A DNA stretch of 64,000 nucleotides from Rhodanobacter denitrificans (GCF_000230695.2 NC_020541.1:4161491-4225490), one strand, 5' to 3'. Counted from the first letter of the stretch, positions 46,001 through 54,346 are shown. A program made the numbers and translations. The notes: a model not told the origin generated them from the sequence alone.

Positions 46001-46534
46001 GTGCCGACCGCCCTGCCCCCGCCATCCCCCGCCCACGGCCGCCGCATCGCCGCGGGACCGGCCGACCTGCCGTCGGCAACCAGCGGCCCGCGCGTGCGCC
46101 GCGCCGCCGCATCCGACCTGGACGAGCTGGTCGCGCTGGAACAACGCAGCTTCAGCAGCGACCGGCTGAGCCGTGCGCAATACCGCCGCCACCTGGACAG
46201 CGACTCCGCCCTGGTACTGGTGGCCAGCGCCAACCATCACCTTTTCCTCGGCAGCGCCGTGCTGTTCTTCCGCAAGCGCAGCGCGGTGGCCCGCCTGTAC
46301 TCGCTGGCCACCGCGCCGGAGGCACGCGGCCAGGGCGTCGGTGCCGCGCTGCTGGCCGCGGTGGCCGACGCCGCGCGGCGCCGCGGCTCGCGCGCACTGA
46401 AACTGGAAGTGCGCACCGACAACGCCGCCGCGATCCGGCTGTACGAACGCCACGGCTTCCGCCGCATCGCCCGCTACGCGCGCTACTACGAAGACGGCGC
46501 CGATGCCTGGCGCTACGAGCAGACGCTCGACTGA
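46001..46534 (+). CDS. GNAT-family N-acetyltransferase (RimI-like)
   Basis: 177 residues from GTG 46001; the first 28 are disordered and the fold begins at PRVRRAAASDLDELVALEQR. The acetyl-CoA loop is LATAPEARGQGVGAALLAAV (residues about 105-124), and LKLEVRTDNAAAIRLYERHG follows as in RimI. It is divergent from the RimK-like ligase. In related genomes the same neighbour often carries an added peptidase C39 domain, which is absent here. The acceptor is unknown. Confidence 0.85.
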   Translation: MPTALPPPSPAHGRRIAAGPADLPSATSGPRVRRAAASDLDELVALEQRSFSSDRLSRAQYRRHLDSDSALVLVASANHHLFLGSAVLFFRKRSAVARLYSLATAPEARGQGVGAALLAAVADAARRRGSRALKLEVRTDNAAAIRLYERHGFRRIARYARYYEDGADAWRYEQTLD

Positions 46535-46563
46535 CCCGCGCGACGGTGCGCCAGATCGGCCTT

Positions 46564-46591
46564 GCGCGGCCTGATGTACATCAGGTCGCGC
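46564..46591. promoter_or_regulatory. 28-bp near-perfect palindrome upstream of the mevalonate operon
   Basis: The core CCTGATGTACATCAGG (46570-46585) is a perfect 16-bp palindrome. Adding GCGCG on the left and CGCGC on the right extends it to 28 bp with one mismatched pair. No T-run follows, so a dimeric-regulator binding site is more likely than a terminator. It is 179 bp before the mvaD start and 30 bp after the acetyltransferase stop. Confidence 0.6.
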
Positions 46592-46769
46592 GAGGCCCGG
46601 CGCCGGCACAATGGCGGGGATGTCGGCGGCGTGGTTGGCCGGGGCCGCGGCGACCGTGCCGCGGTTTCCCGCGCGCCACGCGCTGCCGGCAAGCGGCAGC
46701 TGCCGACCGCTCCGGATGCACGCACCCGTCCGGTGCCGGCGGTGCGGCCGCTTCCGCAACGGAACCCCG

Positions 46770-47762
46770 ATGGCCGCCACCGCGCAAGCACAACCGAACA
46801 TCGCCCTGGTCAAATACTGGGGCAAGCGCGACACGAGGTTGAACCTGCCGGTCACCGGCTCCCTGTCGATCACCCTGGACGCGCTGTGGACGCGCACCCG
46901 GATCGAGTTCGATGCGTCGCTGCGGCATGACGAGCTGCGCCTGAACGGGAAGGAGGACCCGGCAACGCTGGCCCGGGCCAGCGCCTGCCTGGATCTGCTG
47001 CGGCGGCGCGCCGGCACCACGCAGCGCGCGCGAATCGACACGCGCAACAATTTCCCCACCGCGGCGGGACTGGCTTCCTCGGCATCCGGCTTCGCGGCGC
47101 TGGTGGTGGCGGCCGACGCCGCGCTCGGCCTCACGCTGGATCGCCGGACCCTGTCCATGCTGGCCCGGCAGGGTTCGGGTTCGGCGGCGCGCTCGCTGTT
47201 CGGCGGCTTCGTCAGCATGGCCGCGGGCCAGCGCGACGACGGCGCGGACGCGGTCGCGCAACCCCTGCTCGGCGCCGCCGCATGGCCGCTGGCGGTGGTC
47301 GTCGCGGTGACCTCGGACCGCCGCAAGCACGTCGGCTCGGGCGCCGGCATGGAGCGCAGCCGCCGCACGTCGCCGTTCTACCCGGCGTGGGTGGACAGCG
47401 CGGCGGCGGACCTGGCGGCCGCGCAGCGCGCGGTGCAGGCGCGCGACTTTGCCGCGTTGGCCGAGCTGAGCGAACACAACTGTCTGAAGATGCATGCAGT
47501 GATGCAGTCCAGCCGGCCGCCGCTGCTGTACTGGAACGGCGCCACCGTCGACTGCATGCAGCGCATTCGCGCCTTGCGCGAGGACGCGGGCGAGCAGGTC
47601 TTCTTCACGGTCGATGCCGGCGCCCAGGTGAAGGCCGTCTGCACGCCGGACGCGGCGCCCCGGGTCGCCGCCGCGCTGGCCGAGTTGCCCGGCGTCGCCC
47701 AGGTGCTGAGCAGCCGCCTGGGCGAAGGTGCGCGGCGGCTCGACGACAGCGAGGCGCCCTGA
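46770..47762 (+). CDS. mvaD: Diphosphomevalonate decarboxylase
   Basis: 330 residues from ATG 46770; the open frame reaches back to 46611 but the added part is arginine-rich and unlike the family. It converts mevalonate 5-diphosphate to isopentenyl diphosphate, with ATP. Diagnostic motifs are QPNIALVKYWGKRDTRLNLP (residues about 6-25), FPTAAGLASSASGFAAL (phosphate loop), GSGSAARSLFGGF and FFTVDAGAQVKAV. It is the first gene of the mevalonate operon, and its stop overlaps the next start (TGATG). Confidence 0.93.
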   Translation: MAATAQAQPNIALVKYWGKRDTRLNLPVTGSLSITLDALWTRTRIEFDASLRHDELRLNGKEDPATLARASACLDLLRRRAGTTQRARIDTRNNFPTAAGLASSASGFAALVVAADAALGLTLDRRTLSMLARQGSGSAARSLFGGFVSMAAGQRDDGADAVAQPLLGAAAWPLAVVVAVTSDRRKHVGSGAGMERSRRTSPFYPAWVDSAAADLAAAQRAVQARDFAALAELSEHNCLKMHAVMQSSRPPLLYWNGATVDCMQRIRALREDAGEQVFFTVDAGAQVKAVCTPDAAPRVAAALAELPGVAQVLSSRLGEGARRLDDSEAP

Positions 47763-48781
47763 TGCGCGTACTGGCTACGGCGCCGGGCAAGCTGGTGATC
47801 GCCGGCGAGTACGCGGTGCTGGAGGGCGCCCCCGCGCTGGTCCTGGCGATCGACCGGCAGGCACGCGTGACGCTGGAAGACACCGACGGCAGCGATTACG
47901 AGATCACGGCGCCCGGGCTCGGCATCGATGCCGCGCACGGCCGGCTGGATGCGGCCGGGCGGATCGCCTGGCCGGCGCTGGATGCGGCGGCGAGCGCACC
48001 GCTGCGGCTGGTCGGCGCCATCCTGGAAACGCTCGGCGCGGAGGACCGGCCGCCGCCGTTTCGCGCCAGCCTGGACACCCGCGCGTTCCATGCCGGCAGC
48101 GATGGCCGGCGCAAGCTCGGCCTGGGTTCCAGCGCGGCGCTGACGGTGGCGCTGGCCAGCGCGATCGGCACGCTGGGCCGGCGCGGCGTGCCGTCCCTCG
48201 ACACGCTGCTCGCGGCACACCGCCGGGCGCAGGATGGCTACGGCAGCGGATTGGACGTCGCCGCCAGCCTGACCGGCGGCCTGCTGCTCTACCGGCTGCA
48301 CGACGGGCAGCCGCGGATCGCGCCGGCGACATGGCCGCAAGGGCTGGCGTGGTGCTGCGTGTGGACTGGCCGGCCGGCCTCGACCGGACTCTTCCTGCAG
48401 CGGCTGGCCGCCTGGCGCGCGCAGGCGCCGGCGCGCCACGCCGCGGCGATGCGCGAGCTCGGCGACTGCGCCACGGCCGCCGCCGGCGCAACCAGTGCGG
48501 CCGCGCTGCTCGAGGCGGTCGCCGCTTGCGCCCAGGCGCTGGAGCGACTGGGCGCGGCCAGCGGCCTGGACATTTTCAGCCCCGAGCACCGCGCGCTGGC
48601 CGCGCTGGCGGCGCGCCTGGGGGTTGCCTACAAGACCTGCGGCGCCGGCGGCGGCGACATCGGCATCGCGCTGGCCACCGACGCTGCGCGCCTGCAAGCC
48701 TTCCGGCGGGCCGCCAGCGCCGCCGGCTTTCCCGTGCTCGACCTGCACCCGGCCGCCGCCGCCAGCGTGCAGGCGCACTGA
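47762..48781 (+). CDS. Phosphomevalonate kinase
   Basis: 339 residues from ATG 47762, coupled to mvaD. It is a GHMP kinase that phosphorylates mevalonate 5-phosphate. LATAPGKLVIAGEYAVLEGA (residues 4-23) is the substrate motif, KLGLGSSAALTVALASAIGT (about 119-138) the ATP loop, DGYGSGLDVAASLTGGLLL the middle motif and YKTCGAGGGDIGIALA the C-terminal motif. GEYAVLEGAPA and GAGGGD favour phosphomevalonate kinase over mevalonate kinase. The mevalonate kinase activity is encoded in the next gene as a fusion, so the two kinases are complementary. Confidence 0.88.
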   Translation: MRVLATAPGKLVIAGEYAVLEGAPALVLAIDRQARVTLEDTDGSDYEITAPGLGIDAAHGRLDAAGRIAWPALDAAASAPLRLVGAILETLGAEDRPPPFRASLDTRAFHAGSDGRRKLGLGSSAALTVALASAIGTLGRRGVPSLDTLLAAHRRAQDGYGSGLDVAASLTGGLLLYRLHDGQPRIAPATWPQGLAWCCVWTGRPASTGLFLQRLAAWRAQAPARHAAAMRELGDCATAAAGATSAAALLEAVAACAQALERLGAASGLDIFSPEHRALAALAARLGVAYKTCGAGGGDIGIALATDAARLQAFRRAASAAGFPVLDLHPAAAASVQAH

Positions 48782-48809
48782 TTCGTCCGACCTATCCAGG
48801 AAAACCCAC

Positions 48810-51155
48810 GTGGACTCGTTACCCGCAACCGGCCAGGCCGACTCGCCTGCCGCAACCCCGGCCGACGACACGCCGTGCGATCGCGCGGCGAGTGCGCCCG
48901 AGCATCCCGCCCGCCTGCCCGGCTTCCATCGGCTGGCGGTGACCGAGCGGCTGCAGCTGCTGCGCAGCCGCGGGCTGCTGACGCAGGCCGACCACCGCGC
49001 GCTGACCAGCGGTGCGCAGCGGCTGGAGCCGGCGCAGGCCGACAAGATGATCGAGAACGTCATCGGCGTGATGGGGCTGCCGGTCGGGCTGGGCCTGAAT
49101 TTCCTGATCAACGGCAAGGACTACGTGGTGCCGCTGGTGGTCGAGGAGCCGTCGATCGTGGCCGCGCTGAGCGCCGCCGCCAAACTGGTGCGAGGCTGCG
49201 GCGGCTTCACCACCGCGAGCGACCGGCCCCTGCTGATCGGCCAGGTCCAGCTGACCGGCCTGGCCCACTCGGGCAAGGCGCGCACGGCCTTGCTGCAGCG
49301 GCGCGACGAGATCATCAACCTGGCCAACAGCCTGCACCCGAACATGGTCGCACGCGGCGGCGGCGTGGCGGACGTCGAGGTGCTGATCCACGCCGCGCCG
49401 GACGGCGGCCCCGACATGCTGGTGCTGCACCTGCTGGTCGACACCTGCGACGCGATGGGCGCCAACCTGGTTAACACGATGTGCGAGGGCGTGGCCCCGT
49501 TGGCCGAGGCGATCACCGGCGGCAAGGCCTGCCTGCGCATCCTGTCCAACCTGACCGACCGGGCGCTGGTGCGCGCCAGCGCGGTGATCCCGGCGCATGC
49601 GCTGGCCGGCAAGGGCCACGACGGCGGGCAGGTGCGCGACGGCATCATCCTGGCCAACGACCTGGCCCTGGTCGACCCGTATCGCGCCGCGACCCACAAC
49701 AAGGGCGTCATGAACGGCGTGGATGCAGTGGCGCTGGCCACCGGCAACGACTGGCGCGCGCTGGAGGCGGCGGTGCACGCCTACGCCGCGCGCGGTCAGG
49801 GTTATCGCGCGCTGACCCGCTGGTCGCGCAACGCGCAGGGCGATCTGGTCGGCAGCATCGAGCTGCCGCTCAAGGTCGGCACCGTGGGCGGTTCGCTGCA
49901 GGCCAACCCGATGGTGGCGATCAACCATCGTTTGCTGGGTTCGCCCGGCGCGCGCGAGCTCGCCGAGGTGATGGCCGCCGTCGGCCTGGCGCAGAACTTC
50001 TCCGCCTTGCGGGCGCTGGTCACCGACGGCATCCAGCAAGGCCACATGACCCTGCACGCGCGCAGCGTGGCGATGGCGGCCGGCGCCACGCCGCCGATGT
50101 TCGAGCAGGTGGTGGAACGCCTGCTGGCCGACGGCGAGATCAAGCTGTGGAAGGCGCAACTGATCGTGGCCGAGCTGGGCGGGCAGGCGGCGCCGGGGCA
50201 AGCTGCCAGCGGCCACCCGCGGGCGGCCGGCACGCAGGAATGGGCGGCCGGCCACGGCAAGGTGATCCTGCTCGGCGAACACGCCGTGGTATACGGCCGC
50301 CACGCAATCGCCGCGCCGTTGCCGCTGGCGATCCGCGCGCGCGTGGAGGACGCCCGCGACGGCACCACGCTGCTGATCCCGCGCTGGGGCATCGAGCAAC
50401 GCCTGCCGCAGCAGCCGGCGCACCCGGGTTCCTTCCTGCAGTCCCTGACGCTGCTGCTGGAGCGTCTCGGCCTGGACCGGCGCGCGCTGCGCATCCAGGT
50501 GGCGCCGGAGATGCCCCGGGCGATGGGCCTGGGCGGCTCGGCGGCGCTGGCGGTGGCGGTGATCCGCGCACTCGACCGGCACTGCGCGCTGGGCCTCGAC
50601 GACGCCAGCGTCTGCGCGCTCGCCTTCGAGTGCGAGACGATCGCCCACGGCACGCCCTCGGGCATCGACAACACGGTCGCCACCCACGGCGAGGCGCTGC
50701 TGTACCGGCGCGGCGAGCCGGCGACGATCCGCCCGCTTGCGCTGAAACAGCCGCTGCCGCTGGTGATCGGCCTGAGCGGCAGCGAGAGCCTGACCGCCAG
50801 GATGGTGGCGCGCGTGCGTCAGGCGTGGCGGCAGCATCCGGCGCGATACGAACGCATCTTCGACGAAATCGACGTGCTGACCCGGCACGCGCTCGACGCG
50901 CTGCAAGCCCACGACCTGGGCGAACTCGGCGAACTGATGAACATCTGCCAGGGTCAGTTGAACGCGCTGCAGGTGTCCAGCCGCGAGATCGAGGAACTGG
51001 TCCAGCTGGCACGCGAGCACGGCGCGCTGGGCGCCAAGTTGACCGGCGGCGGCGGTGGCGGCGCGGTGATCGCGCTGTGCCCCGACGGCGGCGCGCGCGT
51101 GGTCCGGGCGATGCGCGACGCCGGCTACCAGGCGCTGGAGGTGTCCTTTGGCTGA
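48810..51155 (+). CDS. Fused HMG-CoA reductase (class II) - mevalonate kinase
   Basis: 781 residues from GTG 48810 (AGGA at 48798-48801), one uninterrupted frame. Residues about 35-465 are class II HMG-CoA reductase: ENVIGVMGLPVGLGLNFLIN with the catalytic Glu, TCDAMGANLVNTMCEG (cofactor site), THNKGVMNGVDAVALATGND with catalytic Lys and Asp, and GHMTLHARSVA with catalytic His. After a short linker, residues about 477-781 are mevalonate kinase: GHGKVILLGEHAVVYGRHAI, AMGLGGSAALAVAVIRAL, HGTPSGIDNTVATHG (catalytic Asp) and KLTGGGGGGAVIAL. The protein thus makes mevalonate from HMG-CoA and phosphorylates it. Its last eight bases overlap the isomerase gene. Confidence 0.93.
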   Translation: MDSLPATGQADSPAATPADDTPCDRAASAPEHPARLPGFHRLAVTERLQLLRSRGLLTQADHRALTSGAQRLEPAQADKMIENVIGVMGLPVGLGLNFLINGKDYVVPLVVEEPSIVAALSAAAKLVRGCGGFTTASDRPLLIGQVQLTGLAHSGKARTALLQRRDEIINLANSLHPNMVARGGGVADVEVLIHAAPDGGPDMLVLHLLVDTCDAMGANLVNTMCEGVAPLAEAITGGKACLRILSNLTDRALVRASAVIPAHALAGKGHDGGQVRDGIILANDLALVDPYRAATHNKGVMNGVDAVALATGNDWRALEAAVHAYAARGQGYRALTRWSRNAQGDLVGSIELPLKVGTVGGSLQANPMVAINHRLLGSPGARELAEVMAAVGLAQNFSALRALVTDGIQQGHMTLHARSVAMAAGATPPMFEQVVERLLADGEIKLWKAQLIVAELGGQAAPGQAASGHPRAAGTQEWAAGHGKVILLGEHAVVYGRHAIAAPLPLAIRARVEDARDGTTLLIPRWGIEQRLPQQPAHPGSFLQSLTLLLERLGLDRRALRIQVAPEMPRAMGLGGSAALAVAVIRALDRHCALGLDDASVCALAFECETIAHGTPSGIDNTVATHGEALLYRRGEPATIRPLALKQPLPLVIGLSGSESLTARMVARVRQAWRQHPARYERIFDEIDVLTRHALDALQAHDLGELGELMNICQGQLNALQVSSREIEELVQLAREHGALGAKLTGGGGGGAVIALCPDGGARVVRAMRDAGYQALEVSFG

Positions 51156-51735
51156 CGCGACGCCACGCCACCCCACGGTCTCCTCCGAAGCCGAGCGGCT
51201 GATCCTGGTCGACGCCGACGATCGCGCGGTCGGCTACGCCAGCAAGGCGGCCGCCCACGATGGCCGCGGCCAGCGCCATCGCGCCTTCTCGCTGTTCATC
51301 TTCAACGGGCACGGCGAGTTGCTGCTGCAGCAGCGCAGCCGCAGCAAGCGGCTGTGGCCCGGTTACTGGGCCAACAGCTGCTGCAGCCACCCGCGCCAGG
51401 GCGAAAGCATGGAGCAGGCCACCGAACGACGCCTGCAGCAGGAGCTGGGCATGCGCTGCCCGCTGCGTTACCTGTTCAAGTTCGAATACCAGGCCGATTA
51501 CCGCGACCTCGGCGCCGAACACGAACTGTGCTGGGTCTACGCCGGCACCTGCACGCAGCCGGTGCGCGCCAATGCCACGGAAGTCGAGGCCTGGCGCTTC
51601 GTCGCGCCGGCCGCACTCGATCGCGAGATCGCCCGCTGCCCGGAGCGCTTCACGCCCTGGCTGAAGCTCGAATGGGCGCAACTGCGCCAGGGCCTGGCGC
51701 TGTCGGCTTACCTCAGCCCCCCAGCGGGTGGCTGA
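51148..51735 (+). CDS. idi: Isopentenyl-diphosphate delta-isomerase, type I
   Basis: 195 residues; the start is TTG at 51148 inside the end of the fusion gene, since no ATG or GTG lies near the conserved beginning. It interconverts IPP and DMAPP. The Nudix-type fold shows GQRHRAFSLFIFNGHGELLL, then QQRSRSKRLWPGYWANSCCS and HPRQGES (catalytic Cys in NSCCSHP), AATERRLQQELGM in the form QATERRLQQELGM, and EHELCWVYAG (catalytic Glu). It completes the pathway encoded by this operon. The 3' end overlaps the convergent gene by 23 bp. Confidence 0.9.
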   Translation: MADATPRHPTVSSEAERLILVDADDRAVGYASKAAAHDGRGQRHRAFSLFIFNGHGELLLQQRSRSKRLWPGYWANSCCSHPRQGESMEQATERRLQQELGMRCPLRYLFKFEYQADYRDLGAEHELCWVYAGTCTQPVRANATEVEAWRFVAPAALDREIARCPERFTPWLKLEWAQLRQGLALSAYLSPPAGG

Positions 51736-52402
51736 TTTTCTCCGCGGTCGCGGCATCCGGCCGCGCCACCAGCGCGCCGGTGCGCATCAGGCTCACCGCG
51801 TAATGCCCGCCATCGACCAGCGGCAGGAACGCACCGCTGCCGTAGACGGTATCGATTTCCGGCACCCAGCGCGGGTACTGCTTTTTCAGGTTGAGCAGGT
51901 CGAACGCGCCGGCTTCGTCGAAGCCGATCACCGTGCGCGGCGCCTGGGCCTCCTGCGCGGGATCGTCGTAGCGGCCGGACAGCCGGTCGAGCCGGTACAG
52001 CGGCGGCACGCCGGCCAGCAGCGCGGGCAGCTTCCACTTCAGCACGATCGCCTCGACACGCCAGGCGTCGCCGGCCAGCTGCAGCCGGCGCGTGCTGCCG
52101 TCGGGCCAGCTGAGGGTCAGCACCCAGCGCTGCGGCGACAGGATGTGCGCGTCGATCTCGACCACCGGCGCCTCCTCGCCAAGCAGCCGGTAGCCGCGCA
52201 GCGCACAGCCGGCACCGGCCAGCAGCAGGGTCAGTGCGAAGGCGCCCACGCACAGCAGCGCACGCCAGCTGGCGGCCAGATGCCGGCCGCCGTGCAGGCG
52301 CTGGCGCAGGGCCACCAGCTGCACCAGGGTGATCAATGCAAACACCGCCGCCAGCACCAGCAGCACGGTCATCGGCATGCGCAGCAGCGCACTCCAGTCC
52401 AT
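51713..52402 (-). CDS. Membrane protein of unknown function
   Basis: 229 residues from ATG 52402. Two N-terminal membrane segments (MTVLLVLAAVFALITLVQLV and WRALLCVGAFALTLLLAGAG) precede a soluble domain rich in beta strands (VVEIDAHILSPQRWVLTLSW, RVEAIVLKWKLPALLAG and ALRTVIGFDEAGAFDLLNL-like stretch). Comparable proteins occur in Xanthomonadaceae without an assigned role. The domain following the second segment probably lies outside the inner membrane. Its end overlaps idi, with which it converges. Confidence 0.6.
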   Translation of the reverse strand: MDWSALLRMPMTVLLVLAAVFALITLVQLVALRQRLHGGRHLAASWRALLCVGAFALTLLLAGAGCALRGYRLLGEEAPVVEIDAHILSPQRWVLTLSWPDGSTRRLQLAGDAWRVEAIVLKWKLPALLAGVPPLYRLDRLSGRYDDPAQEAQAPRTVIGFDEAGAFDLLNLKKQYPRWVPEIDTVYGSGAFLPLVDGGHYAVSLMRTGALVARPDAATAEKISHPLGG

Positions 52403-52482
52403 CGTCGTCACCTCGTCCCCGCGTCGTGCGATTCGTGCGCGCATCATAGCGGCGATGCCGCGGCCGAGCCGGCGCGGCTCGC

Positions 52483-52488
52483 TATACT
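52483..52488 (+). promoter_or_regulatory. Probable -10 box before lptM-dapF
   Basis: TATACT lies 26 bp before the lptM start in the 111-bp divergent region. No good -35 box is visible at the usual spacing. Confidence 0.45.
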
Positions 52489-52513
52489 GCACCCGTCCCC
52501 AGGAATCCCGACC

Positions 52514-52690
52514 ATGCGCCGATCCTTCTTGCTGCTGCCGCTCTGCCTCGCCCTCGCCACGCTTGCCGGCTGCGGCAACAAGGGACCGCTGGTGCTGCCG
52601 AGCCAGCCCGCCGCCGCGTCGACCACGGTACAGCCGGCCGCGCCCGCGCTGCCGGCCAGCGTCGACGAACCGGCGCCCGGCCAGCACTGA
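52514..52690 (+). CDS. lptM: LptM-like small lipoprotein (YifL family)
   Basis: 58 residues from ATG 52514. MRRSFLLLPLCLALATLAGC is a lipoprotein signal with Cys20, directly followed by the family motif GNKGPLVLP and a proline-alanine-rich tail. In E. coli LptM (YifL) helps LptD mature in the outer membrane. Position immediately before dapF matches the conserved lptM-dapF-DUF484-xerC order and supports the call. Confidence 0.85.
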   Translation: MRRSFLLLPLCLALATLAGCGNKGPLVLPSQPAAASTTVQPAAPALPASVDEPAPGQH

Positions 52691-52703
52691 GCCGCAGCCG
52701 CCC

Positions 52704-53552
52704 ATGCAGCTGCGTTTCTCGAAGATGCACGGCATCGGCAACGACTTCGTCGTGCTGGATTGTCGGCAACGCGCGTTTCCGCTGGATGCGGCGCAGATCC
52801 GCGCGCTGGCCGACCGCCATACCGGCGTGGGCTTCGACCAGCTGCTCAGCGTGGAGCCGGCGCGCAGCCCGGACGGCGCGTTCTACTACGGCATCTGGAA
52901 CGCCGACGGCTCGCCGTCCGGCCAGTGCGGCAACGGCGTGCGCTGCGTGGCGGCGTGGCTGCACCGCGCCGGCGCGCTGGCGATCGGCAAGGACGTGGCG
53001 ATCGAGAGTCCGTCCGGTCCGGTGACGGTGCGCCTGCTCGGCGCGCACGAAGTCGCCGTGGACATGGGCGAGCCGGTGTTCGAGCCCAGGCGGATCCCGT
53101 TCGCGGCCGACGCCGCAGCCGATCGCTACGCGATCGACGCGGCCGGCGAGACACTGGACATCGGCGCGGTGTCGATGGGCAACCCGCATGCGGTGGTCAC
53201 GGTGGACGACCTCGCCGACCCCGTGCTGGCGCGGCTGGGCCCGCTGCTGACCAGCCACCCACGCTTCGCCCAGGGCGCCAACGCCGGCTTCGTGCAGCGG
53301 CTGGACCGCCGCCATCTGCGCCTGCGCGTGCACGAACGCGGCGCCGGCTGGACCCTGGCCTGCGGCACCGGCGCCTGCGCCGCGATGGCGGTGCTGCGCC
53401 GGCGCGGCGAGGTCGATGCCACGGTGGCGGTCGAGTTGCCCGGCGGCACGCTGCGCATCGACTGGGCCGGCCCCGGCCACACCTTGTGGATGACCGGCCC
53501 GGCCGCGTTCGCGTTCGAGGGCGAATGGCCGGTTCCGGCCACCAGCCCCTGA
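52704..53552 (+). CDS. dapF: Diaminopimelate epimerase
   Basis: 282 residues from ATG 52704. It converts LL- to meso-diaminopimelate for lysine and peptidoglycan. RFSKMHGIGNDFVVLDC opens the protein, and the two catalytic cysteines lie in SGQCGNGVRCVAAWL (about residue 75) and LACGTGACAAMAVLRRRG (about 220). SMGNPHAVVTVDD and HERGAG, which bind the substrate, are present. Length is normal. Confidence 0.95.
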   Translation: MQLRFSKMHGIGNDFVVLDCRQRAFPLDAAQIRALADRHTGVGFDQLLSVEPARSPDGAFYYGIWNADGSPSGQCGNGVRCVAAWLHRAGALAIGKDVAIESPSGPVTVRLLGAHEVAVDMGEPVFEPRRIPFAADAAADRYAIDAAGETLDIGAVSMGNPHAVVTVDDLADPVLARLGPLLTSHPRFAQGANAGFVQRLDRRHLRLRVHERGAGWTLACGTGACAAMAVLRRRGEVDATVAVELPGGTLRIDWAGPGHTLWMTGPAAFAFEGEWPVPATSP

Positions 53553-53646
53553 CGCGGCGGTTGAAGCGCGCCCGCGTCCATCGCACACTCCGGCCGGACG
53601 GCGCGCCTTCTTCGCGTACCGCGCAACGGTTCGAGGATTTCCGCGC

Positions 53647-54339
53647 ATGACTGCCACCCTGCTCGACGACGCCACCCAGGCCCGCGTGGTCGCCGCCTAC
53701 CTGAAGCGCCATCCGGAGTTCCTCAGCGAATACCCGGAGCTGGCCGCCAAGCTGACCATGCCGCCGCGCGAGCGGGGCGGCGCGGTGTCCTCGCTGGCGG
53801 TGTACCAGCTGCAGAGCCTGCGCGACAAGAATGCGGAACTCGAACGCCAGCTGGCCGAGCTGGTCGCGATCGCCGCCGAGAACGAGAAGCTGATGGAGCG
53901 CGTGCACGCGCTCACCGTGGCGCTGCTGCGCGCGAACACGATGGAGGTGACCGCGCGCACGGTGATCGCCAAGCTCAGCGCGGATTTCCATACCGAGCAG
54001 GTGCGCCTGCTGCTGTTCGGCGACGAGCCGCGGCTGCCGCGTGCGGAATGGCTGCAGCAGATCCCCGGCGGCGCCGCCGCGCTGCCGGAGTTCGGCGAAT
54101 TCCTGCACAAGGGCGAGCCGGTCTCCGGCCGCCTGTCCGCCGAGAAGCTCGAACGCCTGTTCGGCGTCGACGCCGGGCAGATCCGCTCGGTCGCGATGAT
54201 GCGCCTGGGCGACTGCGGCATCCTGGCGATCGGCAGCACCAACCCGGACCGCTTCCAGCCCGGCATGGGCACGCTGTTCCTGAAGATGATCTCGGCCACC
54301 ATCACTGCCGCGCTGGCCCGCTCGCGGGATATCTCCTGA
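53647..54339 (+). CDS. DUF484 family protein
   Basis: 230 residues from ATG 53647. AAYLKRHPEFLSEYPELAAK (about 15-34) is the family N-terminus, a coiled-coil (LQSLRDKNAELERQLAELVA) follows, and the C-terminal half resembles a GAF-like fold ending in IGSTNPDRFQPGMGTLFLKM. Function unknown (E. coli YigA). It always tends to lie between dapF and xerC, as here, 7 bp before xerC. Confidence 0.9.
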   Translation: MTATLLDDATQARVVAAYLKRHPEFLSEYPELAAKLTMPPRERGGAVSSLAVYQLQSLRDKNAELERQLAELVAIAAENEKLMERVHALTVALLRANTMEVTARTVIAKLSADFHTEQVRLLLFGDEPRLPRAEWLQQIPGGAAALPEFGEFLHKGEPVSGRLSAEKLERLFGVDAGQIRSVAMMRLGDCGILAIGSTNPDRFQPGMGTLFLKMISATITAALARSRDIS

Positions 54340-54346
54340 GCCGGCG

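Noticed and set aside
46611-46769. N-terminal extension of diphosphomevalonate decarboxylase
   Set aside because: The extra 53 residues are rich in Arg, Pro and Ala and lie outside the fold; ATG 46770 places the conserved QPNIALVKYWGK motif at the usual position.
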